Positions 52,400 through 64,000 of a stretch of DNA of 64,000 nt are shown one piece after another (position 1 is the stretch's first letter; every line of letters starts with the position of its first letter). Position numbers and translations under genes: made by a program. A model generated the notes under the pieces. It searched no databases and was not told the origin of the DNA. It was given only the letters and a program-made list of their open reading frames with translations. This DNA is from Metridium senile. Taxonomy: Eukaryota; Cnidaria; Anthozoa; Actiniaria; Metridiidae. Location: assembly GCA_949775045.1 (NCBI GenBank), contig OX459097.1, positions 11,165,264 to 11,229,263 of the forward strand, written 5' to 3'.

Positions 52400-53690
52400 A
52401 AACACATTACTGAACCGATATAATTATTTCTGATGTGGAATTTCGATGAGAATCCCATATCACATTAGAAACTCGCGCGCTGATTGGCTGAAACGCAAAC
52501 CGGATGAGAGGGTATTCAGAGTGATATTCAACGCTCAGAAAGCTGAATACCACGATATATAGGGATCCCGCTCGATAAATTTTTGATAAATGTAGGTTTT
52601 CTCATTATTTTCCGTGCATGAAAAAGATAAATCAACCAAGCAAGTAATTTTAACTTCAAAGAGTATAGAGGCAAATGATTAACTTGCTAATAGACGAATT
52701 TTGCATTAAAAAAGAAGAAATCTTTTTCCTGCGACTATAGCTCGGCATGAAAAGCGATCATTTTCTTTCGCTTCGCTTACTTAGTTTTTAGTCGCTATTT
52801 TTCACGACTTGAACGGCAATTTTTCAACCAAAGACAACATTTTTAATCATCAAATTACTTTTCTAGAGTTGTGGAACACCAACTAAACAGCCAGACAATT
52901 TCAAAAACTGCAGTAAAGTAAGCGATCACATTCAAGAGACATTCAAAAGGGGGCGTGATGAAATCCACTAAATTCGTACACATCACTTATATACCATAAT
53001 CTTGCTTAAAAATTGTAGTAGTCCCAAAATAAATATTCCAACATCTTCCCTATCTATATACGGACATTTGTGTGTATTTTCAAGTGTTGTCATCAAATTG
53101 CCGCTCTGTTATGAGCACATTTGTAAACCATTTAAATCAACGACCGGAACGTTTACGGCCAAATCAGACAACTTTTATCTTTAATAACTTCGCAATAAAG
53201 ACCTCAAATCGTCTAAATTTTTTCACATCAATACATTAAGTCACCCTCATTCCATGGCAAATATTTTCAACAACCCAAAATATAAATTCGCTTTCCATTC
53301 GAGCAGCAAAAACAGCAAAAAAGTGAGAAATCTCTAGTTTTAAACTTTAATAACTCATCTAGTTTCTATTCTATCCTTCTCAAACTTGCACAACAGCTTT
53401 CGGGTGAATTGTAGATTCCATGGCAAAGGGTTTAAAAAGGCAAATTAACAAATTTCTGACCAAACTATTTTACGAAAACTAGCTCCGACAGCATGAAAAG
53501 TTAACACAAAAACTCTTAAAAAATAATTTTTTTCTCTTATTCTACAAAAAAAATAACTTGTTAACCAATAATTATCAACAAACCCGAGTTATTCTTAGGA
53601 AAAATCTAAAACTTATAATAATTTTACATTTTTCGTAGCAGCGTTATTATCTGTTGCGTTACCGTCACGCAATCCCGTATATCAGGATTT
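52400..53690. other. No recognised gene; probable outer part of the large inverted element
   Basis: AT-rich, no domain-bearing frame on either strand. It carries GCTGATTGGCTGAAACGC and GATGAGAGGGTATTC motifs shared with 22250-22330. Whether it belongs to the large inverted repeat cannot be told because the right counterpart lies beyond the window. Confidence 0.45.
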
Positions 53691-55765
53691 AGAAATAGTC
53701 AATTTTCTTTCATATGAAAAACGTACGTTGAAAGATATAGTGTTCTAAATGCTTGCCATGGTATTGTCAATGTATGGTGAGTACCAGTGTGCAAAATCAT
53801 GAGTATATCTCTTATTTTAAAAAAATTATAGGAATTTACTGTTTTTTTAGAAATGGTCAATTTTCAGTCATAAAGAAACCTTTATTTGTTGAATGATATT
53901 GTGTTCTAAATGCTTGCCATGGAATACTCAATGCATGGAGAGTACCCGGGTGCAAAATCAGGAGTATATCTCTAATTTGAAAAAAATTATTAAGAATTTT
54001 CTGGTTTTTTTTACAAATTGTAAATTTTCCGTCATATTAAAAAACTTCATTTGCATGTTGAAAGATATTGTGTTCTAAATGCTTGCCATGGAATACTCAA
54101 TGCATGGAGAGTACCAGGGTGCAAAATCAGGAGTATATCTCATATTTTAAAAAAATTATTAAGAATTTTCTGTTTTTTTTTACAAATTGTCCATTTTCAG
54201 TCACATTAAAAAACCTCATTTGCATGTTGAAAGATATTGTCTTCTAAATGCTTGCCATGGAATGCTCAATGCATGGAGAGTACCAGGGTGCAAAATCAGG
54301 AGTATATCTCATATTTAAAAAAAGTTATTAAGAATTTTCCTTTTTTTTACAAATTGTCATTTTCCGTCATATTAAAAAACCTCATTTGCATGTTGAAAGA
54401 TATTGTGTTCTAAATGCTTGCCATGGAATACTCAATGCATGGAGAGTACCAGGGTGCAAAATCAGGAGTATATCTCATATTTTAAAAAAGTTATTAAGAA
54501 TTTTCCTTTTTTTTACAAATTGTCAATTTTCCGCCATAAAAAAAACTTCATTTGCATGTTGAAAGATATTGTCTTCTAAATGCTTGCCATGGAATGCTCA
54601 ATGCATGGAGAGTACCAGGGTGCAAAATCAGGAGTATATCTCATATTTTAAAAAAGATATTAAGAATTTTCTGTTTTTTTTTTTACAAATTGTCAATTTT
54701 CCGTCATATTAAAAAACCTCATTTGCATGTTGAAAGATATTGTCTTCTAAATGCTTGCCATGGAATGCTCAATGCATGGAGAGTACCAGGGTGCAAAATC
54801 AGGAGTATATCTCATATTTTAAAAAAGTTATTAAGAATTTTCTTTTTTTTACAAATTGTCAATTTTCAGTCATATTAAAAAACCTCATTTGCATGTTGAA
54901 AGATATTGTCTTCTAAATGCTTGCCATGGAATGCTCAATGCATGGAGAGTACCAGGGTGCAAAATCAGGAGTATATCTCATATTTAATTTTAAAAAAGTT
55001 ATTAAGAATTTTCTGTTTTTTTACAAATTGTCAATTTTCCGCCATAAAAAAAACTTCATTTGCATGTTGAAAGATATTGTCTTCTAAATGCTTGCCATGG
55101 AATGCTCAATGCATGGAGAGTACCAGCGTGCAAAATCAGGAGTATATCTCATATTTTAAAAAAGATATTAAGAATTTTCTGGGTTTTTTTACAAATTGTC
55201 AATTTTCCGTCATATTAAAAAACCTCATTTGCATGTTGAAAGATATTGTCTTCTAAATGCTTGCCATGGAATGCTCAATGCATGGAGAGTACCAGGGTGC
55301 AAAATCAGGAGTATATCTCATATTTAGAAAAAGATATTAAGAATTTTCTGTTTTTTTTTTTACAAATTGTAAATTTTCCGTCATATTAAAAAACTTCATT
55401 TGCATGTTGAAAGATATTGTCTTCTAAATGCTTGCCATGGAATACTCAATGCATGGAGAGTACCAGGGTGCAAAATCAGGAGTATACCTCATATTTAGAA
55501 AAAGTTATTAAGAATTTTCGGGTTTTTTTACAAATTGTCAATTTTCCGTCATAAAAAAAACTTCATTTGCATGTTGAAAGATATTGTGTTGTAAATGCTT
55601 GCCATGGAATACTCAAAGCATGGAGAGTACCAGGGTGCAAAATCAGGAGTATTTGGAAAAAGTTATTAAGAATTTTCTGTTTTTTAACAAATTGTCAATT
55701 TTCAGTCATATCAAAAATGATCATTTGCATTTTTGTCATTTGTTGAAATATTGTGTTGTAAATGG
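53690..55765. repeat. 168-bp tandem array, left arm of large inverted repeat
   Basis: About 12 units of 165-172 bases (TTTGCATGTTGAAAGATATT, TGCTTGCCATGGAATGCTCA, GTACCAGGGTGCAAAATCAG). The first units are the most diverged. The same units run in reverse orientation at 61610-64000. Confidence 0.95.
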
Positions 55766-56410
55766 GATTGTTAAGACAAGTGGTATCATGTGATAGATAT
55801 CGATGAGACGAATTTAGAAAATTGACTGACATGATCACTGACCACACCCTTGCAAAGTTATGACGTCACCAATGCTTTGCCTGGTTTAAGAAAATTCATA
55901 TAAATTCTGAACTATTTAGAATATTTAAATGATATGTCTACCAACAAATAGGTATAGCTGTCAGCTTTTGAGCAATACTAGGTTTATGCTCATCAGAGCA
56001 GTTTGAAAATTGACTTGATTGACAGATTTGACGTCATAACACGTGATAGGTGTGGTCAATTGACAAACCAAAGCCATATTTGTTCATGCCTCAACTAGAG
56101 CCGTCCAATGATACCAGAGTTGTATAAGCTCATAGGTTAACCGTAACCCCTGAAAACTAAGGGTTACACTGATCCTATATATTTCTTATTACTACAGCTT
56201 GTGTTTGAAATCCAGCTTTGCTGAAAAACTCCCTTTTTGAAATTTTTGATGAAAGTGAAAACAAATGGTATCATTTGATAGATATCGATAAGAAAGATTG
56301 ACTGACATGATCACTGACCACGCCCTTGAAAAGTAATGACGTCACCAATGCTATGCCTGGTTTAACAAAAGTCGTGTAACGTTAGAACTATTTAGAATAT
56401 TTAAACAGGT
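55766..56410. repeat. Unique part of left arm of large inverted repeat
   Basis: GGTATCATGTGATAGATATC, TGACTGACATGATCACTGAC and CCAATGCTTTGCCTGGTTTA are mirrored at 60870-61610. The segment contains an internal duplication: 55785-55900 recurs at 56270-56400. Confidence 0.92.
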
Positions 56411-58540
56411 TGCCCAATTCAGCATCGCTGGTTTAAATGGGGTCCTGTATAACTAAATCTAACAATATAAACATAAATACAAATATGATAACACACTACT
56501 AAAAGGAGAAAACGAAAAGAAATTACAAAGATTTGAGGTGGCATTTGAATGCCGTTTTGAATTTTGAAAAATTTGTTTCATGTCTTATTTTGGCGGGCAG
56601 AGATTCGTTTTGACAGCGTTAAATCGGAAGTGAATTCTGAAAGAAAATTGATTAATACCAACGATTTTATCTCCTCCGACGGGTTTCGCCTCTACGGCTT
56701 TATGAGTGAAGGAAGAACTTGATTTATACGTGCTTCAAATTAAACGACTTACACGCTCTTCGACTGATTAAGACGTGCAAGGACACGCCCATTTTTCTGA
56801 GACCGCGCGCACTTCGACATGTGTGTAATTCAAACTTTAAACAGCGGAACAATGTTGCTACTACCGTAACTCGGCTTAAAAAGTTGTCAAACACTTTTTT
56901 GAGTTATACGCGCCTTTTTTGAAAATAGCACAAAAAACTCATTTTAAACATTCATTTTTTTTCATAATATTACAGTCTTTTAAGTATGCATTGTAACTAG
57001 TATTTATGAGATGGCAATATCGGATTTTATGATGATGGCGTGGCTAGTTGGATAAATTTCTTGTGAGGGCAGGAAAACAATAGTCAAAGCTAATGCCATA
57101 ACCAGTGGATACAAACAAAGAGAAGCAATCGCAAAAATGCACTCCCACCCGTGCGCGATGTGGCTTGGATTGCCTTGGCACGAGGATTCTAAATTGGCAT
57201 TACATTTCCGCGTCACCACGTTAACACGGATGACTGCTAACACCTAATACCTTTGCTGCATCTAGGGGGACGGACCTTTATAGCATACTGGTCCATGCAC
57301 TTACAATATGCCATTTACATAACTTTCGAGGAGATGGAAACAGAAATGACAGCTAGAGAGCACACGTAAAGAAATCTGACGGCACCTTTAATAGCCTGCG
57401 TGCAGCCAGACGTTACTCGTTTACTTGTAAGTCCCGTCTGCGAATCAGAGAAAGATTTCTTGTTCTCAGCGTACCTGGATTTAAGTACGCGCTCTGATTG
57501 GCTTATTCGAACAAGTCCGCTGATTGGTTATCAATTATTTTTCCCAGTCCTGCTCATGTGTCAGAGTCATATGCGGGGGCCCACAACAAGAAATCTTTCT
57601 CTGATACACAGACGGTATTTACGGATAAAAAACCCGGATGCAACGCAGGATACACCTTTAATGAATAGTTACAACTTAAAACTGAACAAAACGACTCCAA
57701 ATGAGCTAGACAAGGCATATAACGTGCTAGACGGACAGATAAGCTGAAAAACATCGATGTGGTCAGTTAACTTTCTTGCATAACTGCTTGCTACAGCCGT
57801 AGGATTGTAACCCTAAAGAGACAACCTGTGAAAGTGGAAACACAAGCAATCAGTCATCGTGGACTACACCAAAACGACTACAATATGCAATTAAAGCAAA
57901 GAAACAACAGGTTTATTAGCTCACGAACACGAATAAAAGAAACAAACGAAAAAGGACAAAACTAAAAAAACGGCTATAAAAAAAAGAATTTGATAAGTAC
58001 AGTTTGCATGATTTTCATATCAGTGGGTTGATGCGGTGTTGAACATGTACACGAACCTTCCACTCACGTACAAACTCACGTACGGACCTTGCCTCACGTA
58101 CGAGCCTTTCTAATATTTAACTTTTCTATGTCTAGAAAAGCGAGTTTAAAATACCATTAAGTCTAACTTAATTGTATTAGATTTATACTACTGATAGGTT
58201 TAAAATAGCTACATTAAACGTAAAATTAAAAACATGCTGTGCATTGCTGTTATTAACCGTTATGTGATAGTAGAGCAGTACTATGTTCACTGATGCACCT
58301 AAACACTTTCTTGTGTAAAAAAAAAGTGAGGATAACCTTATATACCTGGAGGGCCGGGAGTGTAAATTTTAATTTTTTAATAACTCCTGTTATATCTACT
58401 AAACAATAACTACTAAACAATTTCAATGCATTACCATGCGCGTTCTACTGTTTTAGAGCAACAATTTAAGGGAGAGTTATAAATTTATCGACTTCCTAAA
58501 CGTTTTAGTAAAAAGGCATTGCATTGACATAAAATACATA
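56410..58540. other. Left part of spacer, no gene recognised
   Basis: No domain-bearing frame. A short inverted pair, GAGAAAGATTTCTTGTTCTC at 57446 against ACAAGAAATCTTTCTCTG at 57586-57603, surrounds ATTGGCTTATTCG/CTGATTGG repeats. Confidence 0.5.
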
Positions 58541-58559
58541 GCAATACTGTTCAATTCGA

Positions 58560-59215
58560 ACGAAATTCTAACTCAGTAAGTGCGCATGCGCAGAAGATAG
58601 GGGTTAGGTTAGCATCAAATTTAAAATTCATTGCGCATGTGCAATTTAATATCTTGAACAGTTTGATAGCTGATGTTAATGTACTACACCATACAAATAT
58701 TTCTACAGTAATTGTTTTTGGATAACTGCGCATGCGCAGAAATTTTAAATTCAAACTAGGGTTTCAATTTTGAGGGGCTTCCTAGAAGTTTTCTCAAAAA
58801 ATGATTTCATTTGCATTAACAGCATGACTAATGTCTTTCAGTTGAAAAACATTTAAAATCTGTAAGTGACCATGCGCAGGAAATAGGGATTAGGGTTAGC
58901 AATGAATAAATAAGTCACTGCGCACGCGCATTAAAATAATTTTTATTTTTTTGCTAGCGTATGGTAATCTACTGGACTAGGCAACCAATATTAGTCTATT
59001 TTTTAGATCATGTACGCATGCGCATAATTTTTTTGTCAAACTAGGGTTAGAATTTAAAGACTCTCTAAAGGCTCCACCAATGAGGAGATACATTATCCTA
59101 AAAGCATAACAATACGCTTGAATTTTAAATAAAAATTAACTCTGTAGATACGCATGCGCAGAAGGTATGAATTTTTGAATTTTAGAAAGTAAAAGATCAC
59201 TGCGCATGCGCAATA
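58560..59215. repeat. Diverged repeats each carrying TGCGCATGCGCA-like palindromes
   Basis: Eight related motifs (for example GTGCGCATGCGCAG at 58581, CTGCGCATGCGCAG at 58727, CTGCGCACGCGCAT at 58919, CTGCGCATGCGCAA at 59201) lie in loosely repeated context with TAGGGTTAG or AATTTTAAAT nearby. They match the palindromic NRF-1 recognition type. Confidence 0.7.
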
Positions 59216-60850
59216 CGTTATTTATGAATGTTGGTTGTAATTTCCTAGTCCAATGATGTATGCGTGTTAACGTTTGAGTAAATGTAAGCGAAGTTATAAG
59301 GGTTTCAATTTACTCGTTCCCAGTTTTTTTGTCTGAGAAAATTGCCACTCCTATTTACTCTAATGAACATCTTTTAGCATGGGAAGGTAGAACTTGTCAA
59401 CCTTGTTCCAAACATGGATCAATCATTGAAATTTTGTTTGCGTAGTGCATTATGTTAAACACACCTAAAATAACCAGAATGTTCTGTGGGAAAGAAATCG
59501 AGCACTTATGTTTTTTTTGTTGAAAAAATTCAAACGAGAATATATCCCATAATATTCACTTGTTCCTAGCTAAAACTTTCAACAACAATGCTTTCCAAGG
59601 AGCATATTACGTATACGTAGTTTGGTGATGTTTTAAGCTATTTATAAGGAGCTCATTGTTTTCCAAAAAATGATCAAAAAACAATTTGCATTTGCATTTA
59701 TTTTGATTTGCATTTGCATTTATATTATATCCTCCAAACTTGATAATTTTAACTCTCTGAACTTTGGATTACTAAACAACATAATATATGTTCCATATAT
59801 ATTAAAGCCCTGCGCATCTAGTTTCCAAAACTCTGTGAATGCATGTTCAATTTTTTTTTTTTTTTTTTTTTTTGCTTCGACTGCCAGACTGCAGATTAAA
59901 AATTGAATACCACCTGTGCAGTTCAAGTTGTTCGGTCCAAGTGTTCGTTGTTTTTAATAACTGCCTCCCCCCCCCCCCCCCCCCCTTCCCCCTACCCCCT
60001 TCAAAAAAAAATGTTTTCATTTTTCGGGGAATATTTTAGAAAATCTCATTTTTAAGCAGCAGAATTTTTTCAAACTGTACAAATGTACAGATTCTCCATA
60101 ATTATCAAGTACACGTCTTGTTCTGATATAAATGGCTTCAAAAAAGTCCTCAAACATGTTCTTATTTCAAATCCAACCAAGCTTGGCAAAATCTTTCAAA
60201 CTCAAAATATCAATTCAATGTGTCAAATTGTAAAATTATTAACGAGTATTATCAATATAACGAAAAAACTTTTGATGTCTTTTTTATAATATTGACATCA
60301 CTTGTCACTGACCTTGCTCTCACGTCACGATTGCAATTGCAACGATCAGTGGAACACATGCGATGGCGTATTCGATTAATTAATTAATTATTTATTGTTG
60401 CAGTTCTCGAGTTTTGGAGATATAATTTTTCTAGTTATGATCGTTTATGTGCGGGAAACTTACAAGAACTTGATTTCCATTTACTTTGCATGTCATCGAT
60501 CGGTCGGCGGATAATAAAATGTTATAATCGCTGAAAATCTACCCACCCCCCTCCCCCCAAAAATCAAATGGTCCGTCCCTTATTCAATAACCAATTTTGT
60601 AGAGCCCAAAATGTGACACCCAATGGGCATATTTGTCCGATGCTGATTTCGAAAATCAATGTTGCCAAGCTTATTTCCTATGTTACAGTCAAAACACCTG
60701 AATCGTGAACACGTAGAACTCATTATTAAGTTTGAAAAAAAAACCCGAAGTTTTCATTATTCAAAACAAGAATAGTTTAAAGGTTTATGCTTGCTCGTCG
60801 AATTCATTGGGCTTCCTTGCGCGCTACATTAGTTTCAAGAGTCGCTAGGA
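59215..60850. other. Right part of spacer with homopolymer tracts, no gene recognised
   Basis: Poly-T at 59850-59873, poly-C at 59967-59996 and a MITE terminus AATGGTCCGTCCCTTA at 60570 (same family as 2796-3101). No domain-bearing frame. Confidence 0.55.
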
Positions 60851-60854
60851 GTAT

Positions 60855-61615
60855 CCTATCACGTGTTATGACGTCAAATCTGTCAATCAAGTCAATTTTC
60901 AAGGTAATCTCATGGGCATGAAACTTGTATTGCTCAAAAGCTGACAGCTACACCTATTTGTTGGTACACATATAATTTCAATACTCTAAATAGTTCAAAC
61001 GTTACACGACTTTTGTTAAACCAGGCAAAGCATTGGTCATAACTTTGCAAGGGCGTGGTCAGTGATCATGTCAGTCAATTTTTTTAATCTATCTCATCGA
61101 TATCTATCAAATGATACCATTTGTTTTCACTTTCATCAAAAATTTCAAAAAGGGAGTTTTTCAGCAAAGCTGGATTTCAAACACAAGCTGTAGTAATAAG
61201 AAATATATAGGATCAGTGTAACCCTTAGTTTTCAGGGGTTACGGTTAACCTATGAGCTTATACAACTCTGGTATCATTGGACGGCTCTAGTTGAGGCATA
61301 AACAAATATGGCTTTGGTTTGTCAATTGACCACACCTATCACGTGTTATGACGTCAAATCTGTCAATCAAGTCAATTTTCAAACTGCTCTGATGAGCATA
61401 AACCTAGTATTGCTCAAAAGCTGACAGCTATACCTATTTGTTGGTAGACATATCATTTAAATATTCTAAATAGTTCAGAATTTATATGAATTTTCTTAAA
61501 CCAGGCAAAGCATTGGTGACGTCATAACTTTGCAAGGGCGTGGTCAGTGATCATGTCAGTCAATTTTTTAAATTCGTCTCATCGATATCTATCACATGAT
61601 ACCACTTGTCTTAAC
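60855..61615. repeat. Unique part of right arm of large inverted repeat
   Basis: Reverse complement of 55766-56410, including the internal duplication (CACGTGTTATGACGTCAAAT at 60860 and 61340; GCTCAAAAGCTGACAGCTA at 60933 and 61412). It extends about 100 bases further inward than the left arm. Confidence 0.92.
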
Positions 61616-64000
61616 AATCCCATTTACAACACAATATTTCAACAAATGACAAAAATGCAAATGATCATTTTTGATATGACTGAAAATTGACAATTTGTTA
61701 AAAAACAGAAAATTCTTAATAACTTTTTCCAAATACTCCTGATTTTGCACCCTGGTACTCTCCATGCATTGAGTATTCCATGGCAAGCATTTACAACACA
61801 ATATCTTTCAACATGCAAATGAGGTTTTTTAATATGACTGAAAATTGACAATTTGTAAAAAAAACAGAAAATTCTTAATAACTTTTTTAAAATATGAGAT
61901 ATACTCCTGATTTTGCACCCTGGTACTCTCCATGCATTGAGCATTCCATGGCAAGCATTTAGAAGACAATATCTTTCAACATGCAAATGAGGTTTTTTAA
62001 TATGACTGAAAATTGACAATTTGTAAAAAAAAGAAAATTCTTAATAACTTTTTTAAAATATGAGATATACTCCTGATTTTGCACGCTGGTACTCTCCATG
62101 CATTAAGCATTCCATGGCAAGCATTTAGAATACAATATCTTTCAACATGCAAATGAGGTTTTTTAATATGACGGAAAATTGACAATTTGTAAAAAAAAAA
62201 ACAGAAAATTCTTAATATCTTTTTTAAAATATGAGATATACTCCTGATTTTGCACCCTGGTACTCTCCATGCATTGAGCATTCCATGGCAAGCATTTAGA
62301 AGACAATATCTTTCAAGATGCAAATGAGGTTTTTTAATATGACGGAAAATTGACAATTTGTAAAAAAAAGGAAAATTCTTAATAACTTTTTTAAAATATG
62401 AGATATACTCCTGATTTTGCACCTTGGTACTCTCCATGCATTGAGCATTCCATGGCAAGCATTTATAAGACAATATCTTTCAACATGCAAATGAAGGTTT
62501 TTTTATGACGGAAAATTGACAATTTGTAAAAAAAAAAAGAAAATTCTTAACAACTTTTTTTAAATATGAGATATACTCCTGATTTTACACCCTGGTACTC
62601 TCCATGCATTGAGCATTCCATGGCAAGCATTTAGAAGACAATATCTTTCAACATGCAAATGAGGTTTTTTAATATGACGGAAAATTGACAATTTGTAAAA
62701 AAAAAAACAGAAAATTCTTAATATCTTTTTTAAAATATGAGATATACTCCTGATTTTGCACCCTGGTACTCTCCATGCATTGAGCATTCCATGGCAAGCA
62801 TTTATAAGACAATATCTTTCAACATGCAAATGAGGTTTTTTAATATGACGGAAAATTGACAATTTGTAAAAAAAAAAACAGAAAATTCTTAATATCTTTT
62901 TTAAAATATGAGATATACTCCTGATTTTGCACCCTGGTACTCTCCATGCATTGAGCATTCCATGGCAAGCATTTAGAAGACAATATCTTTCAAGATGCAA
63001 ATGAGGTTTTTTAATATGACGGAAAATTGACAATTTGTAAAAAAAAGGAAAATTCTTAATAACTTTTTTAAAATATGAGATATACTCCTGATTTTGCACC
63101 TTGGTACTCTCCATGCATTGAGCATTCCATGGCAAGCATTTAGAAGACAATATCTTTCAACATGCAAATGAAGGTTTTTTTATGACGGAAAATTGACAAT
63201 TTGTAAAAAAAAAAAGAAAATTCTTAATAACTTTTTTTAAATATGAGATATACTCCTGATTTTACACCCTGGTACTCTCCATGCATTGAGCATTCCATGG
63301 CAAGCATTTAGAAGACAATATCTTTCAACATGCAAATGAGGTTTTTTAATATGACGGAAAATTGACAATTTGTAAAAAAAAAAACAGAAAATTCTTAATA
63401 TCTTTTTTAAAATATGAGATATACTCCTGATTTTGCACCCTGGTACTCTCCATGCATTGAGCATTCCATGGCAAGCATTTAGAAGACAATATCTTTCAAG
63501 ATGCAAATGAGGTTTTTTAATATGACGGAAAATTGACAATTTGTAAAAAAAAGGAAAATTCTTAATAACTTTTTTAAAATATGAGATATACTCCTGATTT
63601 TGCACCTTGGTACTCTCCATGCATTGAGCATTCCATGGCAAGCATTTATAAGACAATATCTTTCAACATGCAAATGAAGGTTTTTTTATGACGGAAAATT
63701 GACAATTTGTAAAAAAAAAAAGAAAATTCTTAATAACTTTTTTTAAATATGAGATATACTCCTGATTTTACACCCTGGTACTCTCCATGCATTGAGCATT
63801 CCATGGCAAGCATTTAGAAGACAATATCTTTCAACATGCAAATGAGGTTTTTTAATATGACGGAAAATTGACAATTTGTAAAAAAAAAAACAGAAAATTC
63901 TTAATATCTTTTTTAAAATATGAGATATACTCCTGATTTTGCACCCTGGTACTCTCCATGCATTGAGCATTCCATGGCAAGCATTTATAAGACAATATCT
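61616..64000. repeat. 168-bp tandem array, right arm, running off the window
   Basis: About 14 units in reverse orientation to the left array. The outer part shows a three-unit period of about 506 bases: the stretches starting near 62973 and 63479 are practically identical. The many minus-strand frames with ACHGMLNAWRVP repeats are translation artefacts. Confidence 0.95.

Noticed and set aside
61592..63970. Recurrent frames with ACHGMLNAWRVP in the right array
   Set aside because: They follow the 168-bp repeat and shift frame from unit to unit; the same DNA is mirrored in the left array. Not a conserved protein.

Overview
This window is a metazoan nuclear fragment, AT-rich, with small phase-compatible exons in long introns that are full of microsatellites, minisatellites and hairpin transposons (MITEs and foldback elements). 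There are no bacterial-style operons or ribosome binding sites. The two host genes (an astacin protease with discoidin, TSP1 and MAM modules, and a TNF-receptor-like death-domain protein), the BEL/Pao retrotransposon and the MITE load fit a marine invertebrate. A cnidarian is my best guess, but the species cannot be fixed from the sequence alone.

Gene 1 occupies most of positions 1-42424 on the minus strand. I reconstruct 21 coding exons that join in frame (3204 coding bases, 1068 codons) and run off the left edge of the window. Order of the product: signal peptide, propeptide with the aspartate-switch motif FVGD and a furin-like RQKR site, astacin zinc protease, F5/8-type-C (discoidin) domain, two TSP1 repeats, then MAM1, MAM2 and an incomplete MAM3. 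Most exon junctions between modules are phase 1. The zinc motif HELMHSLGFLHE is intact, but the Met-turn reads SILHN where the family has SxMHY.

The introns of gene 1 hold the largest repeats. About 4.4 kb of GATAAT/GATAGT satellite (26.1-37.2 kb) is split by a complete BEL/Pao LTR retrotransposon (28873-35528), which has LTRs identical by eye, a 5-bp target duplication and one open 1906-codon gag-pol frame. A 1.93-kb foldback element (18097-20028) sits inside a 39-bp minisatellite with a TTAA duplication. Two nested foldback elements (8696-11857 and 8937-10067) each have a 7-bp duplication.

Gene 2 (49752-51355, minus) encodes a TNF-receptor-like type I membrane protein with cysteine-rich repeats, a transmembrane helix and a C-terminal death domain. 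Its first exon is not located. From about 52.4 kb to the right edge I find no gene. That stretch is dominated by a very large inverted repeat whose arms carry 168-bp tandem repeats (53.7-55.8 kb and 61.6-64 kb), with a roughly 4.4-kb spacer containing a cluster of GCGCATGCGC-like motifs.
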